From Viridibacterium curvum (GTDB lineage: Bacteria > Pseudomonadota > Gammaproteobacteria > Burkholderiales > Rhodocyclaceae): a stretch of DNA of 64,000 nt. The DNA is taken from contig NZ_BAABLD010000017.1 of NCBI RefSeq assembly GCF_039544165.1, forward strand, positions 124,001 to 188,000. The letters are read 5' to 3'. The position numbers and the translations under genes were made by a program. Positions 61,552-64,000 of the stretch are shown in pieces (position 1 is the first letter of the stretch; each line of letters begins with the position of its first letter). The notes below the pieces were generated by a model. The model saw only the letters and a program-made list of their open reading frames with translations. It did not search any database and had not been told where the DNA came from.

Positions 61552-62190
61552 TTAACCGACAATGCTCTTGATGTAGGTTGCGATGCCGTCATCCTTGGCA
61601 TTGGCGAAGAAGTATTCCTTGAACTTCGGGCCAGCGACGGCGCCCTTCAGCAGCTCCTGGTCGATTTCCTTCAGCACCGTCAGCATGTCCTTGCAGGACT
61701 TGGCCTTCACGTCCTTCAGGATGCCGCGGTTCTTGGCCATGATGGCTGCGCGCTCTTTCGGGTAGCCCAGGCCGGGTTCGAGTTCGAACAGCTTGCGGTA
61801 CACGTCTTGCAGGTTCAGTTCAGCGGCCCAGCCGAAACCCTTGGCATAGGGCATCGAGATGGCGTTGCCCGCGTTGATCTGCGAGAACAGGAAAGCGTCG
61901 GTCGGGTCGGCAACCAGGCCGCAGAACACGCCGGGCATTGCGTTGCTGGCGAGCATGGCGCCCATGCCGGTGCCACAGCCGGTGACGATGAAGTCGGCCG
62001 CGCCGGAGTTCAGCAGGATGCCGGCGAGGATGCCGTTCTGCACGTAGGTCAGCGAGTTCGGATCTTCAGCGCTGTACATGCCGTAGTTGAACACCTGGTG
62101 ACCCAGGGGCTCGGCAACGGTCTTCAGCGAGTTGAAGATGATTTCGTTCTTGGCGCACTGGCTGTTTTCGTTGATCAGGGCGATCTTCAT
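61552..62190 (-). CDS. RpiB/LacA/LacB family isomerase, DhuI-like (4-deoxy-L-threo-5-hexosulose-uronate isomerase)
   Basis: The ATG at 62190 gives 212 residues, longer than ribose-5-phosphate isomerase B (about 150) because of a C-terminal extension. MKIALINENSQCAKNEIIFNS, VTGCGTGMGAMLA (catalytic Cys) and GLVADPTDAFLFSQINAGNA are visible. Length and these motifs fit the streptococcal DhuI type, which carries out the same isomerisation as KduI on unsaturated-uronate-derived 5-keto-4-deoxyuronate. If so, this locus encodes two unrelated isomerases for one step. A generic sugar-phosphate isomerase role is the alternative. It diverges from kduD across 389 bp. Confidence 0.82.
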   Translation of the reverse strand: MKIALINENSQCAKNEIIFNSLKTVAEPLGHQVFNYGMYSAEDPNSLTYVQNGILAGILLNSGAADFIVTGCGTGMGAMLASNAMPGVFCGLVADPTDAFLFSQINAGNAISMPYAKGFGWAAELNLQDVYRKLFELEPGLGYPKERAAIMAKNRGILKDVKAKSCKDMLTVLKEIDQELLKGAVAGPKFKEYFFANAKDDGIATYIKSIVG

Positions 62191-62579
62191 GGGGTATCCC
62201 TTCAAAGTTTCGGAGGAGACGCTGGGCGTCGAATGGAAAAGCAGATGTGGCGCGGTTTTGCGGGGCCTGCGGGACCTTATGGCTCACCACGGGCCAATTT
62301 CGCGCGCGACTGAGCCCGTAAGGGTAAACGTGCGAGGCAGCAAACGCAAACGTGGACGGGCCCTGACGCTGCGAGTACGCCCCGCACGCACGGCAGGCCC
62401 TTGATCTGCCGCAACAAAACCCTCTCGCAGGACGCCAGCCGTGCCCTTGCCGCTTGAATCGGCTAAACTCGCGGGCTCTGACCAGACCGGGCAGCGGCCC
62501 CGCCAGCCCCGGACAAGAGTCATGCAAACGCCGCCCCCTCTGGCGAATTTCTGAAAAATCTCTCGGGAGAGTGAATCGA
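62191..62579. promoter_or_regulatory. Divergent control region between the DhuI-like gene and kduD
   Basis: No gene fits this 389-bp gap. A possible kduD -10 (TAAACT, 62464-62469) has no clear -35. A dyad ACGGGCC...GCCCGT lies near 62290-62320 and GCAAACGCAAACG near 62340. These could hold regulator sites, but none is recognisable. The kduD ribosome site GGGAGAG is at the right edge. Confidence 0.35.
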
Positions 62580-63353
62580 ATGAGCAACCCTTTTGATCTG
62601 ACCGGCAAGGTCGCCCTCGTCACCGGCGCCGCACAAGGCATCGGCGCTGCCATCGCTGCCAAGTACATGGAAGCCGGCGCCTCCGTGATCGCTGCTGACT
62701 TCGCACCGCTGGCTGCCGAGTCCATCGCTGCCTACGACGCTGCCAAGGCCAAAACGGGCGCCAACTACTGGTACCTGCAAGCCAACCTGACCGAGAAGGG
62801 CGCTCCGCAGAAGGTCATCGACGAAGCCGTGAAGATCGCCGGCCAGGTCGACATCCTCGCCAACGTCGCCGGCACCATTCGCCGCGCACCGTTCCTTGAG
62901 CACAAGGAAGAAGACTTCGACTTCGTCATGCAGATCAACCTGTATGCCCCGATGTACCTGTCGCAAGCCTTCTGCCGCCACGTCATCGGCCGCAACGGCA
63001 AGGGCAAGATCATCAATATCTGCTCGATGCTGTCGTATCAAGGCGGCATCCTGGTGCCGGGCTACACCGCTTCCAAGCACGGTATTGCCGGCATCACCAA
63101 GCTGATCGCCAACGAACTGGGCGCCAAGGGCATCAACTGCAACGGCATCGCCCCGGGCTACATCGCTACGGCGAACACCGCCCCGATCCGCGCTGACGAA
63201 GCCCGCAACAAGGCCATCCTGGACCGCATCCCCGCTGGCCGCTGGGGCCAACCCGAAGATCTGGCCGGCACCGCTGTGTTCCTGGCTTCTGCCGCTTCGG
63301 AATACCTCAACGGCACCATCGTGAACGTTGACGGCGGCTGGCAAGCTCGCTGA
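62580..63353 (+). CDS. kduD: 2-dehydro-3-deoxy-D-gluconate 5-dehydrogenase
   Basis: This 257-residue SDR enzyme reduces 2,5-diketo-3-deoxygluconate to KDG with NADH. The ATG at 62580 has GGGAGAG upstream. TGAAQGIGAAIAAKY is the nucleotide motif, with Ser in NICSMLSYQGG and the Tyr/Lys pair in GYTASKHGIAG. GIAPGYIATANTAPIRAD is typical of KduD. It works after KduI/DhuI and before KDG kinase, which is not in the window. Confidence 0.95.
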   Translation: MSNPFDLTGKVALVTGAAQGIGAAIAAKYMEAGASVIAADFAPLAAESIAAYDAAKAKTGANYWYLQANLTEKGAPQKVIDEAVKIAGQVDILANVAGTIRRAPFLEHKEEDFDFVMQINLYAPMYLSQAFCRHVIGRNGKGKIINICSMLSYQGGILVPGYTASKHGIAGITKLIANELGAKGINCNGIAPGYIATANTAPIRADEARNKAILDRIPAGRWGQPEDLAGTAVFLASAASEYLNGTIVNVDGGWQAR

Positions 63354-63378
63354 TATCCATCAGCCTGCAGCAAAACAA

Positions 63379-63413
63379 AAGGGCCGGTCGCAAGACCGGC
63401 CCTTTTTGTTTGT
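63379..63413. terminator. Bidirectional terminator after kduD
   Basis: A perfect 11-bp stem (AAGGGCCGGTC / GACCGGCCCTT) with loop GCAA is followed by TTTTGTTTGTT on the plus strand and by TTTTGTTTTG on the minus strand. It serves kduD and the convergent DoxX gene. Confidence 0.95.
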
Positions 63414-63430
63414 TCCGTGCGCGATGCGGC

Positions 63431-63901
63431 CTAAAGTCTCTTGAAACGCTTCATCAGCCAGGCATCCAGCGACAGGGCGCCAGGCCCGAAGGCAGCGAGC
63501 CCCAACAGGCTTGCGCCCCAGAAGTAATGCGACTGAATCGCCGCCGGGCAATCGAACTGGAACAGCGCGGGGTACGAAATGACCGCCATCGCATTCACCA
63601 CGAACAGCCCCAGCGCCGCGAAACGCCCCGCCAGCCCCAGCAACAGCAGCGGTGGCAGCAACAGCTCGCCCGAAGCCCCCATGAAAGCAGCCAACGCCGG
63701 TGGCAACAGCGGCACCTGGTATTCGTCCTGGAACAGGGCCAGGGTAGTGCCCCAGTCATCGATCTTGGTGAGACCGGATCGAAAGAAAACCCAGGCGATG
63801 TAGAGGCGCACAGCCAGCAACAGCACGGGCTGTGCAGCGTTGAGCCAGGAGACCGGTTGCGCGCTGAGGGCGATACCGCGCTGGAGTAATGCTGTGTTCA
63901 T
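63431..63901 (-). CDS. DoxX family membrane protein
   Basis: The ATG at 63901 with AGAGGA upstream gives 156 residues with four TM helices. LLAVRLYIAWVFFRSGLTKIDDW is the DoxX N-terminal motif, followed by LLLPPLLLLGLAGRFAALGLFVVNAMAVISY. Proteins of this family are membrane partners in varied systems; no specific role can be set. The next gene on the same strand ends about 40 nt upstream. Confidence 0.85.
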   Translation of the reverse strand: MNTALLQRGIALSAQPVSWLNAAQPVLLLAVRLYIAWVFFRSGLTKIDDWGTTLALFQDEYQVPLLPPALAAFMGASGELLLPPLLLLGLAGRFAALGLFVVNAMAVISYPALFQFDCPAAIQSHYFWGASLLGLAAFGPGALSLDAWLMKRFKRL

Positions 63902-63943
63902 GGAAATCCTCTGTATGTCTGTCGTAAAACCGGATGGGGAAAT

Positions 63944-64000
63944 CTCAAGCAAGCTGGAGGCGGGTCACCAGCTCTGCCGTGAAACCGCGCGATAGCGCCG
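63944..64000 (-). CDS. C-terminal end of an unidentified gene (cut by window edge)
   Basis: An open minus-strand frame enters from the right edge and ends ALSRGFTAELVTRLQLA, stop TGA at 63944-63946, 42 nt before the DoxX start. DoxX genes often follow DUF2063/DUF692 genes, but 18 codons are too few to assign a family. Confidence 0.35.

Overview
The window is a GC-rich, densely packed stretch of a Gram-negative chromosome. Gene order and protein families point to a betaproteobacterium, most likely Rhodocyclales-like. The main reasons are a full dcw (division and cell wall) cluster running mraZ to ftsZ and then lpxC, a meso-DAP type MurE, LpxC (an outer membrane), a type A RNase P RNA, and the betaproteobacterial pairing of rsmI with yraN. 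The assignment to order is an inference from style, not from a search.

Layout. 1-4.1 kb: the end of a threonine-dehydrogenase-like SDR epimerase, then a DUF1800/DUF1501 export pair. 4.2-12.4 kb: an EamA transporter, dnaE, two small exported proteins, a lipoprotein with its own terminator, and a pectate lyase. 12.5-20.1 kb: a tightly overlapping eight-gene locus (DarA-like flavodoxin-fold enzyme, DarB/StlD-type ketosynthase, small protein, BtrH-domain protein, ABC exporter pair, acyl carrier protein, unusual ketosynthase) that looks like a resorcinol/cyclohexanedione type biosynthesis and export pathway. 20.1-30.8 kb: a PAS-GGDEF-EAL protein, acyP, a SulP transporter, metG, a hybrid histidine kinase and mrp.

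30.8-49.5 kb is the minus-strand wall and division block: mraZ-rsmH-ftsL-ftsI-murE-murF-mraY-murD-ftsW-murG-murC-ddl-ftsQ-ftsA-ftsZ, a strong terminator, then lpxC. A mraZ promoter with four 10-bp-spaced operator repeats is visible upstream. 49.7-52.7 kb holds a membrane-anchored unknown protein, an AT-rich orphan gene flanked by 20-bp direct repeats taken from the 3' end of rnpB, rnpB itself, and a 284-bp MITE-like element with 27-bp perfect inverted repeats sitting against the rnpB promoter. 52.7-60.5 kb: a lipoprotein, pyrC, an antiporter/YbdK-ligase/GATase operon, a J-domain-like protein, rsmI diverging from yraN, a HIRAN protein and a TfoX_N protein. 60.5-64 kb: kduI, a DhuI-like RpiB-family isomerase and kduD, which together with the pectate lyase at 11 kb indicate use of pectin or other uronates, followed by a DoxX protein and the tail of another gene.

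I saw no CRISPR array, tRNA, rRNA operon, complete insertion sequence or integrase. The points most worth following up are the eight-gene DarA/DarB locus, the insertion at the 3' end of rnpB, and the palindromic elements that have entered the rnpB promoter, the metG coding region and the end of murC.
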